NCBI GenBank assembly: GCA_034696485.1 | Contig: JAQIWT010001318.1 | Coordinates: 1 to 11,366 of the forward strand | Origin: Isohypsibius dastychi | Taxonomy: Eukaryota > Tardigrada > Eutardigrada > Parachela > Isohypsibiidae | Length of the DNA: 11,366 bases | Direction of reading: 5' to 3' | In this document: positions 1 through 8,886 of the stretch, piece by piece | How positions within the stretch are numbered: the first letter of the stretch is position 1 | How the letters are laid out: each line of letters opens with the position of its first letter | Notes under the pieces: model-generated | What the model was told of the DNA's origin: nothing | Databases searched by the model: none | The model's input: the letters and a program-made list of their open reading frames with translations, nothing else | Program-made: the position numbers and the translations under genes

Positions 1-808
1 CCGATTCGGGGATGTTGAGGAATGGGAGGATCAGCTTTCCTGGCTCGGAATTAGCCTAGAATAAAATCTTGCCAAAATAGTACTGCAAACAGCTTTTTCG
101 GCCCTTGCACGAGAAAGGTCAATTAAAACCCTCCTTTTGTAAGTCATAATAGCGCTGTATTTTAAAATAGTGAGGTGACAAGACTAAAATTAACACTCCC
201 GGACCTGACAGATATTTATGATCTTAATGGAGATGATTTCAGATATGGAGTTCCCGATTTTTTTTCCAAGCTATGCAGTAACCCGAAAAGCAGGCCAAAA
301 CAAAAGCGCGGATAGGATCCGGCTTGCACTGCCCTCCACACAATCACACCAAAAACGTCTACACAACCTAATCTCGTATTTGGAGAAACACCGATATTCA
401 TTCTAACTGACTCGACTTTCTGAGGCTGCCAGTTTAGAAACCCATATCTCTTGATGTACTTTCTCCAGCACTCAAAAACCGAAACAAGATGAGCCTATCA
501 GAAATAGCATCTCAAGCTCATCAAGGAATTTTTACACGGAGATAAGCTAACGGAAGAACGATCATACCTGATGTAAGTGGAACGCGTAGACCAATGCTGA
601 AACCGCCGAATCCAGATCGCAAGCTTCATTGCCGACGACGACATGGATCTTTCCGTCAATGCTTCCGAATCCATTCCCCTACAACAACCATCATCACTCT
701 AATGAATATTTCACAATCCCTAACTGCACCGCAGAAATAACAACAACCTACCACAGCGCGAACGGTTTCCTTGAGAAACTGCGCTAAAGTCGGTTGACCT
801 TTTTCCAT
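1..808 (-). CDS. PRUNE1: PRUNE-type exopolyphosphatase / DHH phosphoesterase, 5' part (runs off left edge)
   Basis: Members of this DHH-family group hydrolyse short polyphosphates and cyclic nucleotides and act mainly in the cytosol. Three minus-strand exons are visible: 752-808 (starting at the ATG at 808), 568-678 and 1-55, with phase-0 introns at 679-751 and 56-567. Joined, they give 74 residues. The stretch IHVVVGNEACDLDSAVSAL (exon 2) matches the PRUNE N-terminus, with the modified DHH motif I N-E-A-C-D-L-D-S that supplies metal-binding Asp residues. Exon 3 contains KLILPFLNIPES, aligning with the VPVLNI-R-S-E segment that follows in the family, so the order is right. The remaining DHH and DHHA2 parts lie beyond the window. 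The 512-base second intron is the longest in the window. The start is supported by the usual short leader before motif I. The gene is head-to-head with the acetylhydrolase gene at 1268. The family call is firm; PRUNE1 orthology is inferred. Confidence 0.88.
56..567 (-). other. Long second intron of the PRUNE gene; no other gene seen
   Basis: This 512-base stretch lies between the donor at CAG|GTATG (567) and the acceptor TTCTAG (56) on the minus strand. All frames on both strands are broken by stops, and I recognise no protein, RNA or repeat in it. A short minus frame at 216-401 has no family resemblance. Confidence 0.7.
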
Positions 809-1267
809 GCTCCTTTTATCTCAAGCGAAAAGCTTAAACCGCACTCAGCGCGTCGTAAATGCTAGATTCTTGACTGATTCAGTCAAGATCCGCTGGCTTT
901 GAAATCAAATCCACTCAGGCTTTTATAGCGAACCCTCTGAGCGGATTGTGGTTCCTGCAAAGTGGAAAACAAAACGGGTCATACAGGGAAGCGTCCGTTA
1001 TTCAGGTCGATTTTTGAAAAATATGAAGCATATTTTGGCTCTCTGCAGTGGCGCATTATATAACAAATTTCTCAGCCGCGACCGAGATAAAGAAAGGAAC
1101 CTGTTCATAAACATAGCGCAACTCCTGTATAGTCTGTACCTGAATAATCCAATTCAATTTTGGACGAACGAGCAGACCAAACAACTTGTCAGTTCATCCC
1201 CAGTCGCAAGTCCGACGCATCTTCAAGTTGGACGGAAAGGGAGCAGGTGAGTGATATCCAATTTCTC
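809..1267. promoter_or_regulatory. Head-to-head intergenic region between PRUNE and acetylhydrolase A
   Basis: About 460 bases separate the two divergent start codons, so this interval must hold both 5' UTRs and both promoters, possibly shared. I see no TATA box or other clear element. A perfect-looking donor (CAG|GTGAGT, exon end 1246) lies 20 bases before the acetylhydrolase start, but no matching upstream coding frame with an ATG exists. The role is inferred from position only. Confidence 0.4.
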
Positions 1268-2330
1268 ATGTCTGAGGATAAGTGTTTGGTGGCAAGTGCC
1301 ACTGCGACTCCCGTTGAAGATATCGCTGGAGATGGACGTTGGATGAGTCAGGTACACTTCATTAAACAAAACAAACGCTTTGCTTACTTTTCGTCATTTT
1401 CTGTCCAGCACAACCGATTCCTCCAGGACACATTAACACATCGTCCGGAAATCCTCTTTGTCGGAGACAGCATCGTTCAGCAATTACAAAATACGGATGT
1501 ACGAGACATAATTTGATCCAAACTTTTCCGATTATCTTGGCTTCTCTTTCGTCATGATCAACCGCAGTTATATTCACAGATATGGCAAAGCTTGTTCGTT
1601 CCTCTTGGTGTGTTGAATTTTGGCATTGGAGGTGATGCTACCCAGCATTTGCTCTGGAGATTAACAAACGGAGAACTGGAAAATATTCATCCAAAAGTAT
1701 GTTTGCTTAGCGGTTGACCCGCTCGGACTGCTCGCTTACTGACAGTAGGCTCAGTTGATTGATCTGGTTGTAATTTGTCTGTTTGTTTTGGTTTTTGCTG
1801 TTATAAAGTTTATCGTTCATTTTCTTCAGATCCGTCTGTTTCTTCCAGGTGATTGTATTGTTGATTGGGACGAATAATTTTCTGCATTCTGCTGAAGACA
1901 CAGCAAGTGGCATCAAAGCGAACGTTGATGTGATTTCCAAATTACAACCTCAAGCTCAAATAATCGTTCTTGTACGTATTTTGGCTTCACCGCTCGATTT
2001 TGGGCTTGATTATCTGAATAATCGGTTTTGTAGGAATTGCTTCCGCGGGGAGAAAAACCGAATCGTCAGCGCGTCCGGATAGAGGTGATCAACAAACTCC
2101 TTCATGAACATTTTAGAGATTATCCCAATGTTCGTCTTGTCAACATCGATCCCGGTTTTGTGGGGAGTGATGGGCTAATTAACCCACACGATATGCCTGA
2201 TTACCTGCATTTGTCCAGCACTGCTTATAACCGTGCATTCAATCATCTCTTTGATATTATTTCCTCCACTTTGACCAGCTTGGAAATTCGCAATCTCCAC
2301 CAACAAAACAACTCCCATACTACGACGTGA
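1268..2330 (+). CDS. PAFAH1B2: Platelet-activating factor acetylhydrolase Ib catalytic alpha subunit (copy A)
   Basis: This is an intracellular SGNH-fold esterase that removes the sn-2 acetyl group of platelet-activating factor. In animals it works as an alpha dimer bound to LIS1 in the cytosol. Exons: 1268-1351, 1409-1498, 1580-1696, 1849-1971 and 2034-2330, all with phase-0 introns; 711 bases, 236 residues, close to the 229-231 of mammalian alpha subunits. The catalytic set is complete: Ser49 in FVGDSI, Gly75-Gly76 in GIGGD, Asn106/107 in IGTNN, and Asp194 and His197 in DMPDYLHLS. Other family marks are EDIAGDGRWMSQ at the N-terminus, LWRLTNGELENI and LLPRGEKPN. The ATG at 1268 gives the same leader length as the mammalian proteins; an in-frame TAA upstream at 1145 with no ATG after it excludes a longer start. 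The paralogue follows about 650 bases downstream on the same strand. Choosing between the 1B2 and 1B3 labels is not meaningful here. Confidence 0.95.
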
Positions 2331-2347
2331 AAGTTCAACTGGATTTT

Positions 2348-2387
2348 AATCATAGTGAGCGTGAACTCATTTACTCTCACTATGATT
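2348..2387 (+). other. Perfect 12-bp inverted repeat (hairpin) in the presumed 3' UTR of copy A
   Basis: The arm AATCATAGTGAG (2348-2359) is exactly complementary to CTCACTATGATT (2376-2387), with a 16-base loop. It begins 17 bases after the TGA stop of copy A, so it should sit in the mRNA. It could be an RNA stem, a small mobile-element footprint or chance; its function is unknown. Confidence 0.7.
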
Positions 2388-2979
2388 TTATTGTTAGTTG
2401 CCCCAGTTTCGTCTCCGGTGTGATTTCGGTTAATTTCGTGAATCGTGATTTACTGAAATTGCTGCTTCTGGATTTTGGAACTTTTTTCCCTCGCTTTTGT
2501 TTTCATTCCCTTTTTTCTTTCTAAATCTGCAGCTGGTTCTTCTTATATTTATGTATTATATTTTGTTAGTCTCCGTGTTGAACCCGGTTTGAATTCGTCA
2601 TGCTGAATTCAGTATATTGTTGAATTATTTTGTGGTTTTTATTTATTCTAGCAGGTAAAGTGGGTGTGTTTTGAACATTTCAGAAAATATATCGAGTTTG
2701 CGACTGTATTTCCGGTTTTGGTTAAAAATCGCCTAGTGGACAAGTGTTGAATTATTCCCAGCGGCTATTGCGTTTTGAAACAGCCTGCCAGCTCACCTCG
2801 CTCATCTGTCTTGAAATCTTTTATTTTGGATTCAGTGATTCATTTGAAATTTCTTTAGAAAACCAGCAACTAGAATGTTTTTCTTTTTTCCATGAAAATG
2901 AGACCAGCTCATGACAAAAATTTTAATCAGCGATTCTGGTGTAGGATTTGATTATTTCTGGAGAATCGATGGGATCGGC
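2388..2979. other. Spacer between the two acetylhydrolase genes
   Basis: This interval holds the rest of the copy A 3' UTR and the promoter and 5' UTR of copy B. It is T-rich on the plus strand. I found no AATAAA polyadenylation signal in it and no recognisable coding segment. An in-frame ATG at 2911 could extend copy B by 23 residues. Confidence 0.5.
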
Positions 2980-4425
2980 ATGCCGGCCAATTCCAGCTCA
3001 GTTTATCTGAAGCGCTTGTTCATCCTGTTCAGTATTATTCTTGGAATTTCCGTCGGTTTTTGGACTTTGAAAACAGTTGGTCATCAGAATAATCCGGATA
3101 GGAATTGGGAGTCGAAAATTGAATCGTGGGCTAATAATGTACAGTTTTAATAACTCGAAAACGTACATCGTCATGAATACACGATATTAATTTTTTTACC
3201 TTTTTGGTAGGCTAAAAGACCTTTGGTGACGAAATTGGAAACCATGTACCGGAAGGAAGAGAAAATTAAGTAAGTGACCGATTAGCCTGATAAATAAAAT
3301 ATAGTTATCGTAGTTATTATAGTTATCGTGTTTGCTCTGATTAAATTTGTGAACCGATTGTATCCGTAAACTGCTCACGAGTCATGACTCGATAAATGTA
3401 GCTGAGAACTCGGTTATTGAATCAGAATCATATCTGAATTTTCGTAGTTACCACTCAGTTTTCTGCATAATATTTGCTGGTTTTTCGCTTCGCAGATTGT
3501 TTTATTTTTCGTATTTCCAGAATGGATGAAACTGACGTTGTGATGATTGGGGATAGCATTATTGAACGGATGCAGACGTCTTTTGATTCCGGTCACGAGT
3601 CTGTACGTTTTTTTCCGGAAAACTTTTGTTTCAAATTTCAATGTTTTAAATTATGTTCAGATATGGAAACTTTTATTTGGCTCGATGAAAGCGGCCAACC
3701 TTGGTATCGGCGGGATTACAACACAGGACTTGCTGAGTCTCATCACGACACAAGGAATAATCGACAAAGGGAAACCTAAGGTAGGGCAAATGAATTGAAT
3801 AGGTGATTTAGTGTTCTGTATTTACCCGATTAAATATATATATATATATATATAGTAATTCAGTTGGATATTTGAAAGGTTGTCGTAATTCTGGTTGGGA
3901 CAAACAACGTTTACGATAAACCAACGGATATCGTCAGTGGATTAAAACAAATTGTGGAACAAGTCCATCTCAAGCAAGAGCAAGCTAGAATTATTGTTAT
4001 TGTAAGTAGAATTCTGTTTACAATTATTCTTAGATCATTCTTTGTGAGTGCCAGAATCAACAGAAAATTTCAACAATTTGACTAAGAATATAATATTAAT
4101 TCATTCAGAAGACTTTTGAAATTATGAAGCATATTCACTGCCTTGAAACCTTGTTCTCTTTTTCCAGGAACTTTTGCCGAAAGGTCCAGAAGACAACAAG
4201 TACCGTCAGAACAATGTTCAAGTCAACCAACTTTTAACTCAGTCTTTTCATGATCTTCCCTTTGTCCAAGTAGTTAATCTGGATCCTGGTGTTGTTGACA
4301 AAGATGGCAGAATAAGTCACCTTGATATGCCTGATTTTCTGCATCTTTCGTACCAGGCCTATCTAAAATCATTTACGCCACTGAGAGATCTTCTTATCAA
4401 AATTCTCAGCGAAACTGCTCATTAA
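2980..4425 (+). CDS. Diverged PAF-acetylhydrolase Ib alpha paralogue with N-terminal hydrophobic anchor (copy B)
   Basis: Predicted SGNH esterase, probably of a lipid or other acyl ester. Exons: 2980-3138, 3211-3269, 3521-3602, 3661-3780, 3879-4001 and 4168-4425; 801 bases, 266 residues. All junctions keep frame, including a codon split AA|A between exons 2 and 3. Residues 13-30 (LFILFSIILGISVGFWTL) follow a Lys-Arg pair and look like a signal anchor or signal peptide, which copy A and the mammalian subunits lack. The catalytic core is intact: Ser85 in MIGDSI, GIGG, Asn149/150 in VGTNN, Asp237 and His240 in DMPDFLHLS. The family GGD has become GGI, and the LWRLKNGELE segment is not conserved. 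Three introns match copy A positions (before IW, after PK, before ELLP), indicating tandem duplication. The start at 2980 has a purine at -3; the ATG at 2911, preceded by an in-frame TGA at 2899, would add 23 residues. Substrate and localisation are inferred; loss of LIS1 binding is possible but not shown. Confidence 0.86.
3302..3328. repeat. Three 9-bp direct repeats in intron 2 of copy B
   Basis: Three adjacent units TAGTTATCG, TAGTTATTA and TAGTTATCG lie in the 251-base second intron (3270-3520) of copy B. It is a minor low-complexity tandem repeat with no evident function. Confidence 0.7.
3834..3854. repeat. (AT)n microsatellite in intron 4 of copy B
   Basis: An uninterrupted alternating A/T run of 21 bases inside the 98-base intron 3781-3878. 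It is likely length-polymorphic and has no coding effect. Confidence 0.9.
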
Positions 4426-4822
4426 AACCAACTGATCCATTTTTAAATGCTTCTGGTTCTACCGACGAATGAATAATGACCATTACATACATGAACTACG
4501 AGCTGTGTGACAAATTCGACCAAAAGGTCAGCCTGGAACTGATCTTGAGATTTTTTTGCATAGTCTGAGCGGATAAGAGAGTTTCAAGATATATGTTTGT
4601 ACATTTATTCCAAAATCCAAGTGCGACTTCAAAAAAAAACACATTATTAAAATCAATTCCACATATCATATTCTATATACACAAGCAGTAATCCAAATCA
4701 TTTCCAACACAACAAAAGAACTCATAAAGGACGAACCAAAAAGGTCATTACAACTTGAGACCATGTGATCAGTTTCTCAGACCTCGCGAATTTAAATAAA
4801 ACCACAAACAAGAAAATAAGAA
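4426..4822. other. Convergent 3' UTR region between copy B and the bromodomain gene
   Basis: The two genes end tail-to-tail, so the interval should contain both 3' UTRs. The part nearer 4822 is A-rich on the plus strand (U-rich in the minus-strand mRNA). No coding frame is recognisable. For copy B only weak polyadenylation variants are seen: ATTAAA at 4421-4426, overlapping the stop, and AATAAT near 4469. Confidence 0.55.
4604..4609 (-). promoter_or_regulatory. Candidate AATAAA polyadenylation signal for the bromodomain gene
   Basis: Minus-strand AATAAA (plus-strand TTTATT) lies about 215 bases downstream of the bromodomain gene stop codon at 4823. Position and hexamer fit a cleavage signal; actual use is not shown. 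Confidence 0.45.
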
Positions 4823-7800
4823 TCAAAAGGGAATGTTCAATGCGCGACGAACTCCGGCTGAATGGACAATATCTCCCGGTGCGACAATTTTCAACAACTT
4901 CGACAAATTCCGAACAGTTTCTTCCGCTAAAAAATACAACATATCATCATAACATTACAAGCATAGAAACAAAAAAGGGAAGAGTTCGAAGAAACGCGTG
5001 ACTGAAAATTCGACCAGGTAACTCTCACCGAGAATCTGCTCATTATCCGTGGGTACCGGAACTTTGCCCAGATGTCTAGTCGGGGCAGTTGCAAAGCGGT
5101 TAGTCTGCTCCAGATACAGCTGATGCAGTAATTCCCCATTCAAACTCAACAGCGTTTCCGGACTGATATCAGCAGGCGGGGGTACAACAGGACTCAGAAG
5201 ATCAATCGGAATGTTGTCAAGAAATCCCACATTAATCCCTTCGTTTGACAACTCCCTCAGCTTTTCTACAAGTTCAATTTTTGCCTGATCGGTATCAGCT
5301 AATGGGATCAAATCTTGAGGTCCAGTTTTTGCCACCTCCTTGGCGAATTTGGATTTATCGGCAGCAGCTCGCTCCAAAATACGCTCGTTGAGGAGCTGAA
5401 CAGTCTCACAATGATCTCCACCGGAAGCGTCGTTCAGAAACTTCTCGAGGCTTTTCTTGACAAATGGGTGTTTCACACATTTCCCCCATCGCATCAAGCT
5501 GAAACAAAATCCATGTCAAATTTCCAACAAAATCAAAAAACAAATTCTAAACAGAACATATTTCTGAACCATGCATCTTGCCAGCTTTCGAGCGCCTGCA
5601 AGAGTCTGTCTCAGAAATGATTTCCCACCACAGTGATAAGAGTAAAGAATTGATAACTTCCTCCTACCTATGACTTGATGGTTTCAAAAATCAAATCTCA
5701 GCACAAACTGAAAAGATACCTTTCGGCATGATTGACTCCTTTTTCACTACCATAAGCTGATCGAAGCAGGTCGACTTCTTCTTTTGTAAATATGGATCCT
5801 TGTGAGTCGTAAACTGGCGCTGCAGACGCGAATGATCCGTAATCTTTGTAATATTTCTCGTACACTAAACGAACAAAAAAACAAATGAGTCAAAGTCCAT
5901 CTCATCCGGAAGTGAGAAAAAGAACACAGCAGCGACGGGAGACCAAATGGCATTTTCGGAGTGATCGGCTGTCCACCACGATTAACACGGGCCTGATGTC
6001 GCGTTGAAGGCAGCTCATTATATCTGAAAGAGAAGGAATTGAAATCTAACTGACGGAAATTTCGAATCATTGATGAGGTTTCTCAGAATCTACTCAAATG
6101 TCGTCCCAGTTTTCAAATCCTTTTAGCAATCATTTCTAAAAGAGGATCGTAACCGACTTTCATCTACCCTCTCTAAGTTACCAACTGCCGCAAAAATAGC
6201 AACAGAGCTCAAACTAGCAAGGGTTGTTTTCGGAATCTATTCAAACAGAGACTCTTGTTCCAGAAAATTCAAATATATAAGATACTCCAAGTCTCACCTT
6301 AAAACAAACGACATCCTCCTTCTGACACTCCGAAAATGCCGACTAGTTCACCCGCTGCAGTCTAAGTATGTTGAAGCTGCTCACCAGTCGTGGCATCCAT
6401 TTTTTGGCCACTCGGGAACACCGGAAGTCGATCTACACCACTCTTAAGAGGTCCCGCTAAAGCTCCAATAGTCATCGAGCTTTTCTGATCCGGATTCAAG
6501 ATGTTCAACGCGACAGTTCCGTCTGCCAAACGAGACGGCATGACCAGCTGCAAAAAAACAAATCTTCAACTGAACTCCAAATGTATTTTATGTGCAAATC
6601 CTTTTGAAACAATCCAAAAGGGAATCATAATAAAAATTGCTATCCTCAGTGAAAAAGCTGAACGACAGTAACATTACAATCATTCTAACCAATTCGGCGA
6701 GGTAGTTTTCAACCTAAACAAAAACTCCGCCTGAAACTATCACTTACAGTTGTTTTCCTGGTAGCCAGTCGATCAGCAGCTTCTTTCCCAAGCCGCTTCC
6801 ACTCAGCCAAAATCTCTTCGGCGTTTTCTTGCGGAATAGCCTCAAAAGGTCCACACATGCTTCCAATGCTGTAAAAGATGAACGAATTCTTAACCAGTTC
6901 TGAACAGATACCAAGCAAAATTTCTGTACTTGAGCTTCGTGATAACACTAACGGGAACTTCCACAATGTCGATAACGTCGACTTCACGCGTTGAAGGGGA
7001 GATATCAGAGGGATATTCGATTTTAGTCGGTAAATCCTTGTGGTTTGTCACTGGTTTGACGGATTTCCCTGATGGCACTGATGTCTCGAATGCAAGAAGC
7101 TCAGCAGGAATCGAATCGAGCGCCGGAACATATTGTTTAGCATATCGAAGCCTATCCTGAAAATGAAACGATAAATACAGAAATTTCAAAATCAGAACTG
7201 AAATTCTACCCTGCTCAAAGCCTTCCTTCCGATTTTCAACAGATTCTTAGCTGCTTTGTAATAAATGGTCGCTGGCTCGTTGTACTTCATCGCATTGGTA
7301 CAAATCAGCTCAAAATCGCGCTGAAATAGACACCATGATTGATTACAGAAAACACTGCAAATTCTCGCGAAGCATACCTTGAATTGAGGCAGATTTGCAT
7401 ACCAGCCACGAGTCAACTTCTTCCTCATAGTGCTAAAATCCATGGGATGTTTGACAATTGTCGAATAATTCGGCGCAACCAAGTCCGTAATCGGAAAGTC
7501 AAAAAACTTTTCCAGATCTTTTCTTTGAAGATACTTCAAATAATAATCCAGAAGCTGTTCAAAAGGGGTGCTATTGGATGGACTTGAGCGAGATCTGACG
7601 GCAGCTTGCAGAGATGCATCAACCGTTAGAGGAACTCGTGGAGGAGTTTTAGGTGCTTGAAGTGGGGTTAGTGGATTTGAGGGATAAAATGCTCGAGGTG
7701 AAGTATAACCCGGCTCCGTCTTTGCAGGCTGAGAATTCCCTTCATCGACATGTCGGAAAATATCCTGAAATTCGGAAATCAGGCTCAAACTTAATTTGGA

Positions 7801-8245
7801 GAAAGTTTTATAGTTTTCGTCTAACCTGAACATTCACTTCCTCCATCTTCTTCTTCTTTTTCCCCGGTCCTCTTTTGCCTCGTTTTCTTTTCTCCGGTGG
7901 TCCGACTTTGGCATCCTCAGTTTCCAAAGAGGCATAAGTTTGTTGTAGAAGACTTGATGCAATCGGAGGAAACTGTGGATTACTAATGGTGGCTGGGAGA
8001 ACGGTCTTTACTTGTCCAAGTTTCAGCACGAGTCTTGGTGTTTTTGGTGGCAACTGGGTTCCGGATGCAATGCTGGAATCTCTGCTATCATGATCACCAT
8101 ACTCCTTCCTCGCGCTCGGATGAGTTCCTGAAAACTGGAAAGGGTCCTCGGTGAACGACGATTTTGGACCTTCATCCAGGGGTGCAGCAACTGAGGAGCT
8201 TTCTGAAGACGCGGTCGAAAAACGAATTTTCCGCTTTAACGACAT
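4823..8245 (-). CDS. Brd7-9: BRD7/BRD9-type bromodomain subunit of SWI/SNF (PBAF or non-canonical BAF)
   Basis: Nuclear acetyl-lysine reader of SWI/SNF remodelling complexes. Minus-strand exons: 8245-7826, 7764-7378, 7320-7210, 7156-6930, 6868-6748, 6547-6385, 6045-5944, 5864-5720, 5584-5558, 5498-5029 and 4926-4823; 2277 bases, 758 residues, frame kept throughout. Residues 70-77 (PRLVLKLG) match the conserved N-terminal BRD7/9 motif, and 119-133 are a Lys/Arg cluster, a likely nuclear signal. The bromodomain spans about 205-306: FFDFPITD, HPMDFSTM, and Asn283 in MKYNEPATIYYK, the acetyl-lysine-anchoring residue. The DUF3512 region follows (EEILAEWKRLGKEAADRL, RLADGTVALN, SAAPVYDS, LRSAYGSEKG, SGGDHCETV). 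The C-terminus has a Leu-rich ETLLSLNGELLHQLYLEQ segment and VAPGDIVHSAGVRRALNIP, a BRD9 hallmark. It is longer than human BRD7 (651) and BRD9 (597). Boundaries near 5944, 5584-5558 and 6045 use weak splice sites and are uncertain. Invertebrates usually have one gene for both labels. Confidence 0.92.
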
Positions 8246-8886
8246 TATGGTGTCCGGAAAACCACTGATATTATAAACCCAGCAAAACCCAGAAGATGGG
8301 GGAGAATTTTCTCAAACGCTCAGTTCACTGCACTGCAGCACACGCGGCCCGTTCATCTGCGACATAGGCGTAGGCTTCCCTTTTTGGATTAACCCTTCGC
8401 CCCCTAACTTCCCCTAGATTTTGGTGATTCTCATAACCCTCTTAGTTTTCCGTGATTTCCGCTGTGTTCCAGTTTTTGAAAGCAATTTTGATTTTGTTGA
8501 AAAAAAATCCGAAATGAGTCGAGTCTGTATCACGTCCGATTTCTGCACCGTACTTATCAAGCTTTTCTACGTAACATCAGCTATGCGGCTTTGCAAAAGG
8601 TCAACTTTGAAGACGTTAGCCCTTCTGTTCCACATACCGTATCCCCCGCTTTGACTCGCTCGATGTTTTCGTTTCGAGATTTTGTTCTAAAATCGCTTGG
8701 GTTTTGTTCTTTTCTGCAGCAACTGTCGCTGCAAATTGTTCGTACTTCCACTGTGCGTATGATTCAGTCTGGAATCGGCAAATCGTCTTCAAGTTCACTT
8801 GAACAACTGTTCGCGCATTCGAAGCTTCCATGGATATCTGACACCAAGACAATTTCCAGGAGTATTTTGTCGCAGAAGCTGGTAAA
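8246..8886. promoter_or_regulatory. Head-to-head region between the bromodomain gene and GPHR, with unexplained open frames
   Basis: These 641 bases separate two divergent start codons and must hold both promoters and 5' UTRs. The half next to GPHR is unusually free of stops: a plus frame is open from 8501 to 8899 but has no early ATG, and an overlapping minus frame runs from an ATG at 8831 to a stop at 8616. I recognise neither translation, and at most one can be real. No TATA box is evident. Confidence 0.4.

Noticed and set aside
2-64. Plus-strand frame ending in a stop with an overlapping AATAAA, resembling the last exon of a gene
   Set aside because: The opposite strand of 1-55 encodes KLILPFLNIPES directly after a good TTCTAG acceptor, and this continues the PRUNE protein in the right order and phase. 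The plus frame is its shadow.
948-1250. 100-codon plus frame upstream of copy A
   Set aside because: It starts at GTG rather than ATG, has no family resemblance and lies in the divergent promoter interval. The acetylhydrolase leader is already complete from 1268.
1247-1408. Possible alternative first exon of copy A using the consensus donor CAG|GTGAGT after 1246
   Set aside because: Joining to 1409 would be in frame with the 1148-1246 reading frame, but that frame has no ATG after an in-frame TAA at 1145, and the splice would remove both the 1268 start and the conserved RWMSQ leader.
2911-2979. 23-residue N-terminal extension of copy B from the ATG at 2911
   Set aside because: It is possible but less favoured: the -3 base is a pyrimidine, and the ATG at 2980 gives a compact leader before the hydrophobic segment. 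Kept as an alternative start.
5747-6070. 107-codon minus frame continuous across the bromodomain gene intron at 5865-5943
   Set aside because: The middle section loses family similarity, and the VYEKYYKDYG exon resumes after a TTTAG acceptor in another frame. The open run reflects an exon plus unspliced intron.
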